Assembly (NCBI GenBank): GCA_900767815.1
Contig: CAAGAM010000150.1
Location: 9,788-73,787 of the forward strand
Reading direction: 5' to 3'
Source: Clostridia bacterium
GTDB lineage: Bacteria > Bacillota > Clostridia > Christensenellales > Borkfalkiaceae
Length of the DNA: 64,000 nt
Under the pieces are notes generated by a model, which saw only the letters and a program-made list of their open reading frames with translations, was not told the origin of the DNA and did not search any database. This document shows, piece after piece, positions 34,711 through 43,251 of this stretch. Position 1 is the stretch's first letter. Each line of letters opens with the position of its first letter. The translations under genes and the position numbers were made by a program.

Positions 34711-35565
34711 TTATTTCGATTTGTAGCCTTCGATTTTCGAAATAAGCGTTCGTCCCGTCTTTTCGAGCAGCGGTAGAAGTTCGGGGATAAGATTTTCGGG
34801 ATATCTTAAAAAAGTGTGGTCGGATTCGAGTGTGAAATCGCCTTTATAGTCGATATCCGCCAAGGCTTTGCAGATTTTTTCCCAATCGATCGTTCCCATA
34901 TAGGGGAAGTAATGTAAATCGTGTATGCGGTCGTTATCGTGAACGTGAAGCGCGCCGAGCCTTTCGTTAAGAGCATAAATAAAATCGGGTGCAGCAAAGC
35001 CTTTGAACATTTCCGCATGGCCTATGTCGAGGCACGCGGTGAATGTGTCCTTCGGCAAAAGTTCCATATGTTTAACGAAATCGTCGGGCGAAGAGCATGC
35101 GGCGGCGGAAGCTCGTCCGTCCTTTCGGTTCCACATGTTTTCAACGCCTATTTTAACGTGGAATTTATCGGCAGTCTCTTTGAGCGGAAGATAGATTTTT
35201 TCAACGTTTTCTTCCGCTTCCCAGCTGTTCCAGGGGTGAACCACGCATACTTTCGCGCCTAAAATCGATGAAATTTCAAGGCTTTTTTCGGCGTAACCGA
35301 GCATTTTTTTATCCCACGACGGGTCGCCGTCCCGATGCATGGGGAAAGGCGCGTGCGCCTGATTGCATAAAATATTGTTTTCGTCCGCCGTTTTTCTTAA
35401 ATTCAGAGCTTTTTCTCTGTAATTTTCCTCAAAATAGAAATTTGATTCTTTCATATCGAAAAAGGTAGCGTCGTAAGCGTCGAATCCCGTTTTCGCGTAT
35501 AACTTAACCGTCTCTTCGTAGCCGAACTTTTTCGGCAAAATTTCCGTATGTGTAGATAATATCAT
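34711..35565 (-). CDS. Sugar phosphate isomerase/epimerase (xylose isomerase-like TIM barrel)
   Basis: 284 aa. AP-endonuclease-2-type TIM-barrel pattern: CNQAHAPFPMHRD, VVHPWNSWE, IGVENMW, CLDIGHAEMF and HVHDNDRIHDLHYFPYMGTIDW, with metal ligands Glu, Asp, His and a final Glu in TLESDHT. Substrate is not predictable; ketose epimerases and inosose dehydratases share the fold. It converges with fucI but has a separate promoter. The 20 bases just before its ATG repeat a motif found in the yajC leader. Confidence 0.85.
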   Translation of the reverse strand: MILSTHTEILPKKFGYEETVKLYAKTGFDAYDATFFDMKESNFYFEENYREKALNLRKTADENNILCNQAHAPFPMHRDGDPSWDKKMLGYAEKSLEISSILGAKVCVVHPWNSWEAEENVEKIYLPLKETADKFHVKIGVENMWNRKDGRASAAACSSPDDFVKHMELLPKDTFTACLDIGHAEMFKGFAAPDFIYALNERLGALHVHDNDRIHDLHYFPYMGTIDWEKICKALADIDYKGDFTLESDHTFLRYPENLIPELLPLLEKTGRTLISKIEGYKSK

Positions 35566-35671
35566 ATTACAGCCAATTAAAACCTCGTTTATTCGTTATT
35601 ATTTTAGCTTGTTTTTGCTCAAAAGTCCACCGTTTTCGGTTAAAAAAATAAATAAAGTCAATAATGCGGAT

Positions 35672-35818
35672 ATGAAAGTCAATGTTTATATAGGAAAAGA
35701 CAAACTGAGCGAGCAAAGTTATAAAAATTATAAATGCATAAGCAAAACCGTGAAGGACGCAGTCAACGACGCTTATTACGAATATTTAAGCAGAGTAAAA
35801 GAAAAAGAGGATAAGTGA
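35672..35818 (+). CDS. 48-aa protein coupled to the serine recombinase
   Basis: MKVNVYIGKDKLSEQSYKNY starts at ATG 35672; the ORF is open further upstream (35609) but without a better ribosome site. The protein is charged and probably mainly helical at its C-terminus (VKDAVNDAYYEYLSRVKEKE). Its stop overlaps the recombinase GTG start (GTGA), implying translational coupling. It could be a helper such as a directionality or DNA-binding factor; I do not recognise the family. Confidence 0.6.
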   Translation: MKVNVYIGKDKLSEQSYKNYKCISKTVKDAVNDAYYEYLSRVKEKEDK

Positions 35819-37296
35819 AAGAGAAAAGCAAAAAGTTAGCCTTCGACTATCCTTTGTACGATAAAATAGGAGACGAAAGCGATATAACCGCAGTGTATCT
35901 GAGAGTTTCCACCGACACGCAGGCGCAGGAGGGCTACGGGCTTGACGTGCAGTACGGCGCGATAAAAAGATATATCGAAGCTTACGACGTTAAAAACGCG
36001 TACATTTTCATAGACGACGGCTATACGGGGATGAACGAGCGTCGCCCCGCGTTTTCGCGTATGCAAGAGCTTATGAACGAGGGCAGAGTGAAGCTCGTCA
36101 TCACGTACAGTCTCGACCGTATCGGACGAACGCAGATGATTATTCTTCGCTTTTTAAAGGAAAACTGCGAAAAAGCGAAGTGCGATTTTTATGCGGTTAA
36201 GGATAACGTCGATTCGAGAAGCCGGCAGACTTACGGGATTCTGATTTCCATTTTGTCGATTTTTGCCGAATTCGACCACGACGCCATTATTTCCAAGCTC
36301 ACGAGCGGAAGGGTTCAGCGCGCGCGGGAAGGACTGTGGAAAGGCGGCGGAATTCCGCCTTACGGCTATGAATATTCTAAAAAAGACGGCGAACTTAAAG
36401 TTATCGAAGAGGAAGCCGAAAAGGTCAGAAAAGTTTTCGGATTGTACGTTTCGGCGGGGCTTTCGCCTAAAAAGATTGCCGATATTCTCGGGCTTTCGTC
36501 AGACAAAGCCGTTTTTAATATTCTGAAAAACAGAATATATTTAGGAGAGATATACTATCGCGGCGAGAGTTACAAGGGGAAACACACTCCGATTGTGGAC
36601 GAGGAGACTTTCGATCTTGCGCAGGAAATTTTAAAAAGCAAAAGCGTTAAGCGCGGCAAAACGGTTTATCTTTTGTCGTCCCTTCTCGTGTGCGGCTGTT
36701 GCGGCGGGAAAATGCGCTATATGAAATGGGGGCGCGGAGAAAGGGGAGAAGTTAAAATTTTGTGCTATTCTTTTTTCGCGCGCAGCACGAAAAAGAGTCT
36801 CGTTAAAGACGAAAATTGCCCGAACGGAATTTTTAAGGCGGAAGAAATCGAAAAAGCCGTTATCGGCGTCGTGATGAAATTCGCTGCGGAGTACGGCGAA
36901 GAAAGGGAAAGAAATCCGCTTTCGTCGGACGAAATCGTCGAGGGGTTGAGAATCAAAAAAGAAAAGCTCGAACGCGAGTATTCGAGGCTTATCGTCGCAT
37001 ACAGGAAAATCGGCGACGATAACGTTCTGGAGCAAGCCGCAGAAACTAAAAAAAAGATAAAAAAGATTGAAAAGGACATCGCGGACGAGGAGGAGAAAAA
37101 AGTTGTTTCTTTGCGTGAAAAAAGAAAAGCGGAGATAATCCGCACCCTCCCCGGCGTGTGGGATAAGATGACCGACGGGGCGAAAAAACGCGTCGTAAGA
37201 GGGCTTGTGGAGAAAGTTATCGTAAAAAAGGACGGGGTAGACGTCCATCTCAACCCCTCCGCATACGACCGCGTTTCGGATGAGATCGAAGAGTAA
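35815..37296 (+). CDS. Large serine recombinase
   Basis: 493 aa. The resolvase domain has the nucleophile Ser in YLRVSTDTQAQEGYGLDVQ and the SLDRIGRTQ helix; the recombinase domain has GGGIPPYGYEY and LKNRIYLGEIYYRGE; the zinc ribbon has CGCCGGKMRY; a coiled-coil C-terminus follows. It begins with GTG overlapping the 48-aa gene. No phage, transposon or conjugation genes adjoin it, so it is an orphan recombinase: either the remnant of an integrated element or a domesticated DNA-inversion/excision enzyme. Confidence 0.93.
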   Translation: MKEKSKKLAFDYPLYDKIGDESDITAVYLRVSTDTQAQEGYGLDVQYGAIKRYIEAYDVKNAYIFIDDGYTGMNERRPAFSRMQELMNEGRVKLVITYSLDRIGRTQMIILRFLKENCEKAKCDFYAVKDNVDSRSRQTYGILISILSIFAEFDHDAIISKLTSGRVQRAREGLWKGGGIPPYGYEYSKKDGELKVIEEEAEKVRKVFGLYVSAGLSPKKIADILGLSSDKAVFNILKNRIYLGEIYYRGESYKGKHTPIVDEETFDLAQEILKSKSVKRGKTVYLLSSLLVCGCCGGKMRYMKWGRGERGEVKILCYSFFARSTKKSLVKDENCPNGIFKAEEIEKAVIGVVMKFAAEYGEERERNPLSSDEIVEGLRIKKEKLEREYSRLIVAYRKIGDDNVLEQAAETKKKIKKIEKDIADEEEKKVVSLREKRKAEIIRTLPGVWDKMTDGAKKRVVRGLVEKVIVKKDGVDVHLNPSAYDRVSDEIEE

Positions 37297-37315
37297 AAAG
37301 CTCGCTATAAGTCGA

Positions 37316-38302
37316 TTATCCGATATTATTTGTGTTGTTTATGATGTATTCCGCAATCTGTACGGCGTTAAGAGCCGCGCCTTTTAAGGTGTTGTCGCCC
37401 GTTACGAAATAAGAAAATCCGTTTTTAAAGGCAAGGCTTTTTCTTAGCCTTCCGAACGTTACGTAATATTTCCCGTCCGAATCTTTACACGTCGGGGTTT
37501 CTACGTAAGAAGCCGCGTTAAAAGTCATTTCATTTTTTAATTTTGTTACGTCGATTTCGTTTTCGGTTTCCGCTTCAACCGAAATGCCGTGGCAGTTCTC
37601 GACGGGAACTCTAACGCACGTTGCCGAAATCGGGAAATCCGCATTTAAAATTTTCTTTGTTTCGTTAATCATTTTCATTTCCTCTTCGGTGTAACCGTTC
37701 GCCGTTTTTTCGCCTATTTTCGGGAGAACGTTTTCTGAAATGTCCACGGGGTAATATTCGGGCGAAAAGCCGTAACGCGTGCGCAAAAGGTCTTTTATCC
37801 CTTTCATTCCGCTTCCGCTCACGGCTTGATAAGAGGTGAAAATTATTCTTTTTATCCCTATTTTTTTATAAATATTCGCAAGCGGCGTGAGGGCGATTAT
37901 AGTCGAGCAGTTGGGGTTTGCGATAATTTTCCCGTAAGAGCCGAAAACTTTTTCGGCGTTGATTTCGGGAACGATAAGCGGGGTTTTTTCGTCCATTCTG
38001 AACGCGCTCGAATTATCTATGACGATCGCGCCGCTTTTTGCAAAAAGCGGCGCGTAATTTAGCGAAACTTCTTTTCCCGCGCCGAAAAACGCAAAATCGA
38101 TTCCATTAAAATCATTGTTTTCAAGCGTTTCGACTGAAAGTTGTTTCCCGAATGCGAAAACCTTTTTCCCTTCGCTTTTTTTCGACGCGAACAATCTTGC
38201 CGAGTTTACGGGAAAATGCCTTTTTTCGAGCGTTTCGATAAATTTTCTTCCGATAAGCCCCGTCGCGCCTACAATCGCTACGTTATACGTTAATTTTTTC
38301 AT
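37316..38302 (-). CDS. asd: Aspartate-semialdehyde dehydrogenase
   Basis: 328 aa from ATG 38302 (MKKLTYNVAIVGATGLIGRKF). The NADP loop GATGLIG, catalytic Cys in NPNCSTIIALTPL and the later RVPVENCHG with active-site His identify it. It reduces aspartyl phosphate for lysine, threonine, methionine and diaminopimelate. The gene stands alone here. A TATAAT is directly before the ATG and a GATAAT lies 10 bases upstream; there is no Shine-Dalgarno, so a very short leader is possible. Confidence 0.95.
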   Translation of the reverse strand: MKKLTYNVAIVGATGLIGRKFIETLEKRHFPVNSARLFASKKSEGKKVFAFGKQLSVETLENNDFNGIDFAFFGAGKEVSLNYAPLFAKSGAIVIDNSSAFRMDEKTPLIVPEINAEKVFGSYGKIIANPNCSTIIALTPLANIYKKIGIKRIIFTSYQAVSGSGMKGIKDLLRTRYGFSPEYYPVDISENVLPKIGEKTANGYTEEEMKMINETKKILNADFPISATCVRVPVENCHGISVEAETENEIDVTKLKNEMTFNAASYVETPTCKDSDGKYYVTFGRLRKSLAFKNGFSYFVTGDNTLKGAALNAVQIAEYIINNTNNIG

Positions 38303-38375
38303 ATTATAGTTTATTATCGGAAACGTCGAAAAGTGCAAAAAATAAAAAATAAAATCGAAAAAGACTCAATAAAAA

Positions 38376-38412
38376 TAAAAAAGCCCCCGTATAAGTCGAT
38401 TAACGAGGGTTT
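38376..38412 (-). terminator. Terminator of the ATP-grasp gene
   Basis: A 7-bp stem, 38384-38390 with 38403-38409 (one mismatch), reads into a T run on the minus strand. The loop contains ATAAGTCGATTA, a motif seen at several other places in the window. Confidence 0.6.
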
Positions 38413-38432
38413 TTAATGTTTAATATCAAGTT

Positions 38433-39305
38433 TTACAGAGAAGAAACAATATGCTTTGCGTAAAGTTCGGCAACGTTTATCTTCGTAACTTTTTCGAATT
38501 CTTTAAAAAAGGCGTTCGAATTCACTTCGCAAAGAACGTAGCCGCCGCTTGCGAGAAGAAAATCGATTCCGCAGTAATCGAGCTTAAGAACGCGCGCTAT
38601 TTTTTCGGAAAGAGCTATTAAGGAATTATCCGCCGGGTAAATTTCGCCGTGACCGCCCGAGGCTATGTTTGAACGGAAATCTCCGCCCGAAATACGTTTC
38701 ATCGCCCCCGCGAACTTTCCGCCGACAACGATCGCTCTTATATCCGTTCCGAAGCTTTCGGAAATGTATTTCTGATAAAGGTGGGGCATAAATTTCAGTT
38801 TTTCGGCAATTTCTTTAAGCTCGTTTTCGTTTCGGATAAGATGAACGCCCTTGCCGAGCGAGCCGTAACATTCCTTAACTATCATCGGATAGCCGAGCCG
38901 ATCCGATAAAAAAGAAATATCTTCCGCGGAAACGGAAGCCGACGAGACGTAGCAAAGGGGCGAAAAATACGTTTCGGGCATGGGTATGCCGAAGTTGGCG
39001 AGTTTTATCGCCGTAAGCATTTTATCGTCGCAGGCGGACATCGCCTCGTAAGTGTTGAAACATCTTAACCCGCTTTTTTCGATCAGTTGAATCGCATACG
39101 GGTCTTTATCGTAAAAAACGCAGAAATCGTAATTTTTGAGGTTGAAAATCGATTCCCCGCGCGTCGAAATTCCGCACATAGAGGTATCGAGCGGTAAAAT
39201 ATCGGTAAAAACGCCGTTTTTAAGTAATTCTTCCCTTAGTCTTTCGGGTTGATTGTAATATTCTTCGCTTTTCGCATACGCGTTTGTTATTATCAAGCCT
39301 TTCAT
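38433..39305 (-). CDS. RimK-like ATP-grasp ligase
   Basis: 290 aa from ATG 39305 (MKGLIITNAYAKSEEYYNQ). ATP-grasp signatures are MIVKECYGSLGKGVHLI (phosphate-binding loop), YQKYISESFGTDIRAIVVGG, and CGIDFLLASGGYVLCEVNSN with the metal-binding Glu and Asn. RimK-type enzymes join an amino acid to a carboxylate on a protein, peptide or cofactor. The substrate is unknown. It is divergent, 90 bp away, from the kinase/peptidase/exporter cassette, which hints at a modified-peptide context. Confidence 0.85.
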   Translation of the reverse strand: MKGLIITNAYAKSEEYYNQPERLREELLKNGVFTDILPLDTSMCGISTRGESIFNLKNYDFCVFYDKDPYAIQLIEKSGLRCFNTYEAMSACDDKMLTAIKLANFGIPMPETYFSPLCYVSSASVSAEDISFLSDRLGYPMIVKECYGSLGKGVHLIRNENELKEIAEKLKFMPHLYQKYISESFGTDIRAIVVGGKFAGAMKRISGGDFRSNIASGGHGEIYPADNSLIALSEKIARVLKLDYCGIDFLLASGGYVLCEVNSNAFFKEFEKVTKINVAELYAKHIVSSL

Positions 39306-39360
39306 ATCCGTTATTTTATGCTTTACGAAAGAAAAAGTCAATCGCGTAAAGCCCTTTTTC

Positions 39361-39389
39361 TTGTTTTTTTGGCGGATATATGTTATAAT
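39361..39389 (+). promoter_or_regulatory. Extended -10 promoter, leaderless start
   Basis: TTGTTT (39361-39366), 17 bp and TATAAT (39384-39389) preceded by TGT, giving an extended -10. The ATG at 39396 is six bases past the -10 box, where transcription should begin. No Shine-Dalgarno exists. Confidence 0.7.
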
Positions 39390-39395
39390 AGCGTT

Positions 39396-40103
39396 ATGAT
39401 TTATAATATTGCCGACTTAAAAGTAAAAATTAACAACAAGTATTCTTTCACGGATAAACTTTGCGCCGATTACCTTTCGGAAAATCAGGATTCGTCCGAC
39501 ATAGAAGTGACGGCGGGCGCGGAAGAAATCGCAAAAGAAAAAGCATTGTCTCCGAATTTCCCGGACGGGTATATCGAAAACATCTGCCTTTACAGGGAAA
39601 TATGCAATCAGATGCCCGTAAGAAACAGGTTTTTGCTTCATTCCGCCGTCGTCGAATATGGCGGCGCGGCGTATGCTTTTTTAGGCAGAAGCGGAACGGG
39701 AAAATCAACGCATACGGGCATATGGCTCAAAAATCTTCCGTCTGCGAAAATATTGAACGGCGATAAGCCCATAATAGGCTATGCGGGCGGCGAATTTACC
39801 GTTTACGGAACCCCGTGGCAGGGTAAAGAGCGGCTCGGCTATAACGGCAAAGCTCCGCTTAAAGGTTTGTGTTTTTTAGAGCAGGCTAAGAAAAACGAGA
39901 TAGCAAGGCTTTCCCCCGGGCAAGCCGCCGAAAGGCTTTTCGTTCAGATTCTCCTTCCCGACGACCCCGAAGCCGTGGGGAAAACCCTGGAACTTTGCGA
40001 CGAGCTTGTAAAAACCGTGCCTTCGTATCTTCTTAAATGCGACATTTCCGACGAAGCGTTCGAAAAGTCGTTTGCGGCTCTCACGAAGGGTGAGCCGACG
40101 TAA
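39396..40103 (+). CDS. HPr kinase-like (HprK C-terminal domain) protein
   Basis: 235 aa. Central Walker A FLGRSGTGKSTHTGIW, LNGDKPIIG and GTPWQGKERLG match the HprK-related kinases rather than true HPr kinase, which is longer and has an N-terminal domain. Related proteins occur in lasso-peptide and PqqD-type RiPP clusters, where one type phosphorylates the peptide. No HPr is nearby. It heads a three-gene cassette with an S26-like peptidase 18 bp downstream and an ABC exporter. Confidence 0.8.
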   Translation: MIYNIADLKVKINNKYSFTDKLCADYLSENQDSSDIEVTAGAEEIAKEKALSPNFPDGYIENICLYREICNQMPVRNRFLLHSAVVEYGGAAYAFLGRSGTGKSTHTGIWLKNLPSAKILNGDKPIIGYAGGEFTVYGTPWQGKERLGYNGKAPLKGLCFLEQAKKNEIARLSPGQAAERLFVQILLPDDPEAVGKTLELCDELVKTVPSYLLKCDISDEAFEKSFAALTKGEPT

Positions 40104-40121
40104 ACGCAAGGTAAAACCGAT

Positions 40122-40580
40122 ATGGAAGAGAATAAAACGATGAGCATCGAAGAGGTGCTTGAAAGCGAAGGGAAATACGTGGGGCTTACCCGCGGCGTGA
40201 GTATGTTGCCGATGATAAAAAGCGGCAAGGACGTCGTCGTTATCGCAAAAAAGACGGGGCGGCTTAAACCTTACGACGTTGCGCTTTATAAACGGGACGA
40301 CGGCGCGTATGTGCTTCACAGGGTTTTAAAAGTCGTCGGGAAAGGGTACGTCATCCGCGGCGACAATTGTTATGCCGACGAGCATGTTCCCGAGGAAAAA
40401 GTTATAGGCGTTCTCGAAAGTTATTTCAAGGGCGAAAAGCAAATCGATTTAAACAGTCCAAGGTATCTGAAATACGTTAAACGCAGACTGAAATTTTACA
40501 AGCCGAGAAGATTTTTCGTTCTTTTCGGGAGAAAAATAAAAGCCGTTTTAAGGCGGATAATCAAAGGGAAAAACGCATGA
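40122..40580 (+). CDS. S24/S26 family peptidase-like protein
   Basis: 152 aa. The nucleophile motif GVSMLPMIKSGKDVVVI and the RGDNCYADEHVP motif are typical of signal peptidase-like S26 proteins. The position of the bacterial general-base lysine reads HRVL, as in the Ser-His (SipW/archaeal/ER) type. The usual N-terminal TM anchor is absent; a strongly basic C-terminus (KYVKRRLKFYKPRR onward) may bind membranes. The gene overlaps the ABC transporter start by 4 bp. A role in leader-peptide removal is possible but unproven. Confidence 0.78.
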   Translation: MEENKTMSIEEVLESEGKYVGLTRGVSMLPMIKSGKDVVVIAKKTGRLKPYDVALYKRDDGAYVLHRVLKVVGKGYVIRGDNCYADEHVPEEKVIGVLESYFKGEKQIDLNSPRYLKYVKRRLKFYKPRRFFVLFGRKIKAVLRRIIKGKNA

Positions 40581-42208
40581 GCGGAAATAACGGTAAAATC
40601 TGGCTTCAAAAAGCCGTAAAACCATACAGGGCTTCGGTGGTCGCGTTGTCGATTGCTTCGGTTGTCGCAACGGGGCTTTCGGTTGCGTTTGCATACCTTA
40701 CGAAGTACCTTGTCAATCACGCGGCAAAAGGCGAAAACGGGGAGACGATTTTTTTCGCGGCGATCTTATTCGGACTTGTCGTTTTAAAAATCGTTTTGCA
40801 GGCTTTTTTAAGATATTACACCGAAAAAACCCGCACCGAAATTTACACGGGGCTGAGGAGCAGACTTTTCGAAAGAGTTCTTAAAGCCGATTACGCCGCC
40901 ATTAAAAATTATCACAGCGGCGAACTTATCTCGCGCATCACGCAGGATTCCGCCGAAGTAGCTTCCGATACGGTCGGCATCATGCCCGCGGCGTTCGGCA
41001 TGGCAACGCAGCTTATCGGTTCGCTTGCCGTATTGTTCGTGATAGATTGGCTCTTTTCGCTCATTTTGATAGCGGGCGGAATGATAATCGTAGCCGTAAC
41101 CGCCGTTTGCAGAAACAAACTGAAGAAATATCAGAAAGAAATAATGGCGAAGGACGCCGAAGACCGTTCGTTCATGCAGGAAAGCGTTGCGGCGGAAGTT
41201 ACGATAAAAGCATACGGAGCAGAAGATAAAACGCTCGGATCTTCTAAGGAAATTCTCCGCGCTTATTCGGGCAAAAGGCTTCAAAGGGCGCGTTTCAATT
41301 CGGGGGTCGGGCTTGTGTATTCGCTCATTTCCAATTCGGGGATGCTGTTTGCGATAGTCTGGTGCGCGGTGAAGGCTTTCGGGGATTCCGCCGATTACGG
41401 CGCGGTGCTTTCCGTCGTGCTTTTGATGGAACAGCTTCAACGGCCGTTCACATCCTTTTCGGCTGTCATGCCCGTGTATTATTCGCGGCTCGCAAGCGCG
41501 GAAAGGCTTTGCGAAATCGACGAGATCGGGCAGGAAAATATTTGCGGCGGAACTTGCCGGACATTCGAAAAAATAATCGCGAAAGACCTACGTTTTTCGT
41601 ATGACAGCGAGTGCGTTATCCGCGATCTGTCTCTTGAAATAACCCGCGGCGAAACGATAGTTTTCGAAGGCGCGTCCGGCGCGGGGAAGAGTACGTTTTT
41701 CAAGTTGCTTTTAGGTATTTATAAGCCCCAAAATGGTGAAATAAATATAGAAACGTCAAACGGAAGGATAAAAGCGGACGAAAATACGAGAAATCTTTTC
41801 GCATACGTTCCGCAAGGCAATTTCCTCCTTTCGGGAACAATCAGGCAAAATCTCTCGTTTTTTTCGGACGAAGAGGGGGAAAAACTTGAAAAAACTCTTG
41901 TTTCGGCTTTGAAAACAGCCTGCGCGGATTTTGTTTTCGATCTTCCCGAAGGGCTTGATACAATGCTCGGCGAGCGCGGAGCGGGGCTTTCGGAGGGGCA
42001 ACTTCAAAGGCTTTCGGTTGCGAGGGCGATTGCGAGCGGCAGACCCGTTTTATTGCTGGACGAGGCTACTTCGGCTCTCGACGAAGAGACGGAAAAGAAC
42101 ATGCTCGCAAACATAAAAAAGCGCGAAGATTTAACCTGCCTCATCATTTCGCACCGCCCCGCCGCGAGAATTATCGCAGATAAAACCGTTATAATCGAGA
42201 AGATATAA
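40577..42208 (+). CDS. ABC exporter, fused membrane and ATPase domains
   Basis: 543 aa. Residues 1-310 carry about six TM helices (ABC type-1 exporter fold); the ATPase has Walker A FEGASGAGKSTFF, Q-loop YVPQGNF, signature LSEGQLQRLSVARA, Walker B VLLLDEATSALDE and the H-loop ISHR. It should act as a dimer. Lipid flippases, drug exporters and peptide exporters share this plan; the company of the S26-like and HprK-like genes, with which it is translationally coupled, makes peptide export an attractive inference. No N-terminal C39 peptidase domain is present. Confidence 0.9.
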   Translation: MSGNNGKIWLQKAVKPYRASVVALSIASVVATGLSVAFAYLTKYLVNHAAKGENGETIFFAAILFGLVVLKIVLQAFLRYYTEKTRTEIYTGLRSRLFERVLKADYAAIKNYHSGELISRITQDSAEVASDTVGIMPAAFGMATQLIGSLAVLFVIDWLFSLILIAGGMIIVAVTAVCRNKLKKYQKEIMAKDAEDRSFMQESVAAEVTIKAYGAEDKTLGSSKEILRAYSGKRLQRARFNSGVGLVYSLISNSGMLFAIVWCAVKAFGDSADYGAVLSVVLLMEQLQRPFTSFSAVMPVYYSRLASAERLCEIDEIGQENICGGTCRTFEKIIAKDLRFSYDSECVIRDLSLEITRGETIVFEGASGAGKSTFFKLLLGIYKPQNGEINIETSNGRIKADENTRNLFAYVPQGNFLLSGTIRQNLSFFSDEEGEKLEKTLVSALKTACADFVFDLPEGLDTMLGERGAGLSEGQLQRLSVARAIASGRPVLLLDEATSALDEETEKNMLANIKKREDLTCLIISHRPAARIIADKTVIIEKI

Positions 42209-42264
42209 CCTAAGAAGTTTCAAAATGAAAGAATTGTGTAATGACGGCATTTCGGAATTTTTTA

Positions 42265-42322
42265 TTGACAAAGTTCATGGTTTAATATAATATTTACATT
42301 ACAATATAATATTTACATTACA
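42265..42322 (+). promoter_or_regulatory. Promoter with duplicated -10 block
   Basis: A perfect TTGACA (42265-42270) is followed by TAATAT at 42288-42293 (17 bp) within a 19-bp unit that is repeated in tandem (42284-42302 and 42303-42321). The second copy repeats the same -10-like bases. It drives the DUF5685 gene, whose ATG is at 42367 with GGAGAGAG upstream. Confidence 0.6.
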
Positions 42323-42366
42323 ATAATGTTAATAATTTTTATACAATCAGAAAACGGAGAGAGAAA

Positions 42367-43251
42367 ATGTTCGGTTACGTAAAGCCCGACACCCCTTACC
42401 TGTATATAAAGGACGATACGTTGTATAAGTCGCTTTATTGCTCGGTATGCAAGGCAATCGGGAAAAATTGCGGACAAAGGGCAAGATTGTCGCTTACATA
42501 CGATATCGCGTTTATGTCTGCGCTTCTGCACAACGTCGCGGGCAAGGATGTTAAAATAGAGCGCAAAAGGTGCGTCGTTCATCCTTTTATGCCGAGACCT
42601 ATTGCGAGCGGAGACGAAATAACGGATTTATGCGCGTATATAAACGTCGCTTTGGCGTATTATAAAATCGAGGACGATATAACCGACGGCAACGGCGGAA
42701 AACTCAAAAAGCTCATCGTCGCCAAAGGCAACAGAAAGGTAAAAAGGCTTTACCCCGAGATAAACCGCGTAATCACCGAAAGGTATGCGGAGCTTCGCGA
42801 GCTTGAAAAAAAGGAATGCGCGAGCGTAGACCAAATCGCAGAGCCGTTTGCGCAGATGATGGTGGAACTCGGCAACATAGCCTTATCGGGGAAGGAGTAT
42901 AAAGGCGTCAGGCAGCTCCTTTATTTCCTCGGGAAGTGGATTTATCTCATCGACGCGCTCGACGATTACGAAAAGGATATAAAGGAAAAAAATTATAATC
43001 CGTTATATTACGCTTACGGCAGACAGCCCGATTTCAAAACACTCCTCAAAAAGTACGGAAGCGATATTTCTTTTGCGTTTTCCACCGTTTTTGCGGGAAT
43101 GAAAGAAGCTTATAACGAATGCGTGTTCAAATTCGATTCCGCGCTTATACGGAACATTATTCTCCGCGGTATACCCGCGGTTACGCTTAAAACGTTTAAA
43201 AAAGAAGAAAAAAAGACTAAAAAGGACGAAAAAAAGAAGAATGGCAAATAA
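42367..43251 (+). CDS. DUF5685 family protein
   Basis: 294 aa. The N-terminus FGYVKPDTPYLYIKDD, then YCSVCKAIGKNCGQRARL and KRCVVHPFMPRP, match the clostridial DUF5685 group; the cysteines could bind metal. The body is helical (DALDDYEKDIKEKNYNPL) and recalls all-alpha isoprenoid-type folds, though no function is known. The C-terminus is Lys/Glu rich. It overlaps the J-like gene by 11 bp. Confidence 0.8.
   Translation: MFGYVKPDTPYLYIKDDTLYKSLYCSVCKAIGKNCGQRARLSLTYDIAFMSALLHNVAGKDVKIERKRCVVHPFMPRPIASGDEITDLCAYINVALAYYKIEDDITDGNGGKLKKLIVAKGNRKVKRLYPEINRVITERYAELRELEKKECASVDQIAEPFAQMMVELGNIALSGKEYKGVRQLLYFLGKWIYLIDALDDYEKDIKEKNYNPLYYAYGRQPDFKTLLKKYGSDISFAFSTVFAGMKEAYNECVFKFDSALIRNIILRGIPAVTLKTFKKEEKKTKKDEKKKNGK

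Noticed and set aside
35815..37296. Prophage or integrative element around the recombinase
   Set aside because: Neighbours are metabolic chromosomal genes and no phage, relaxase or att-like flanking repeats were seen.
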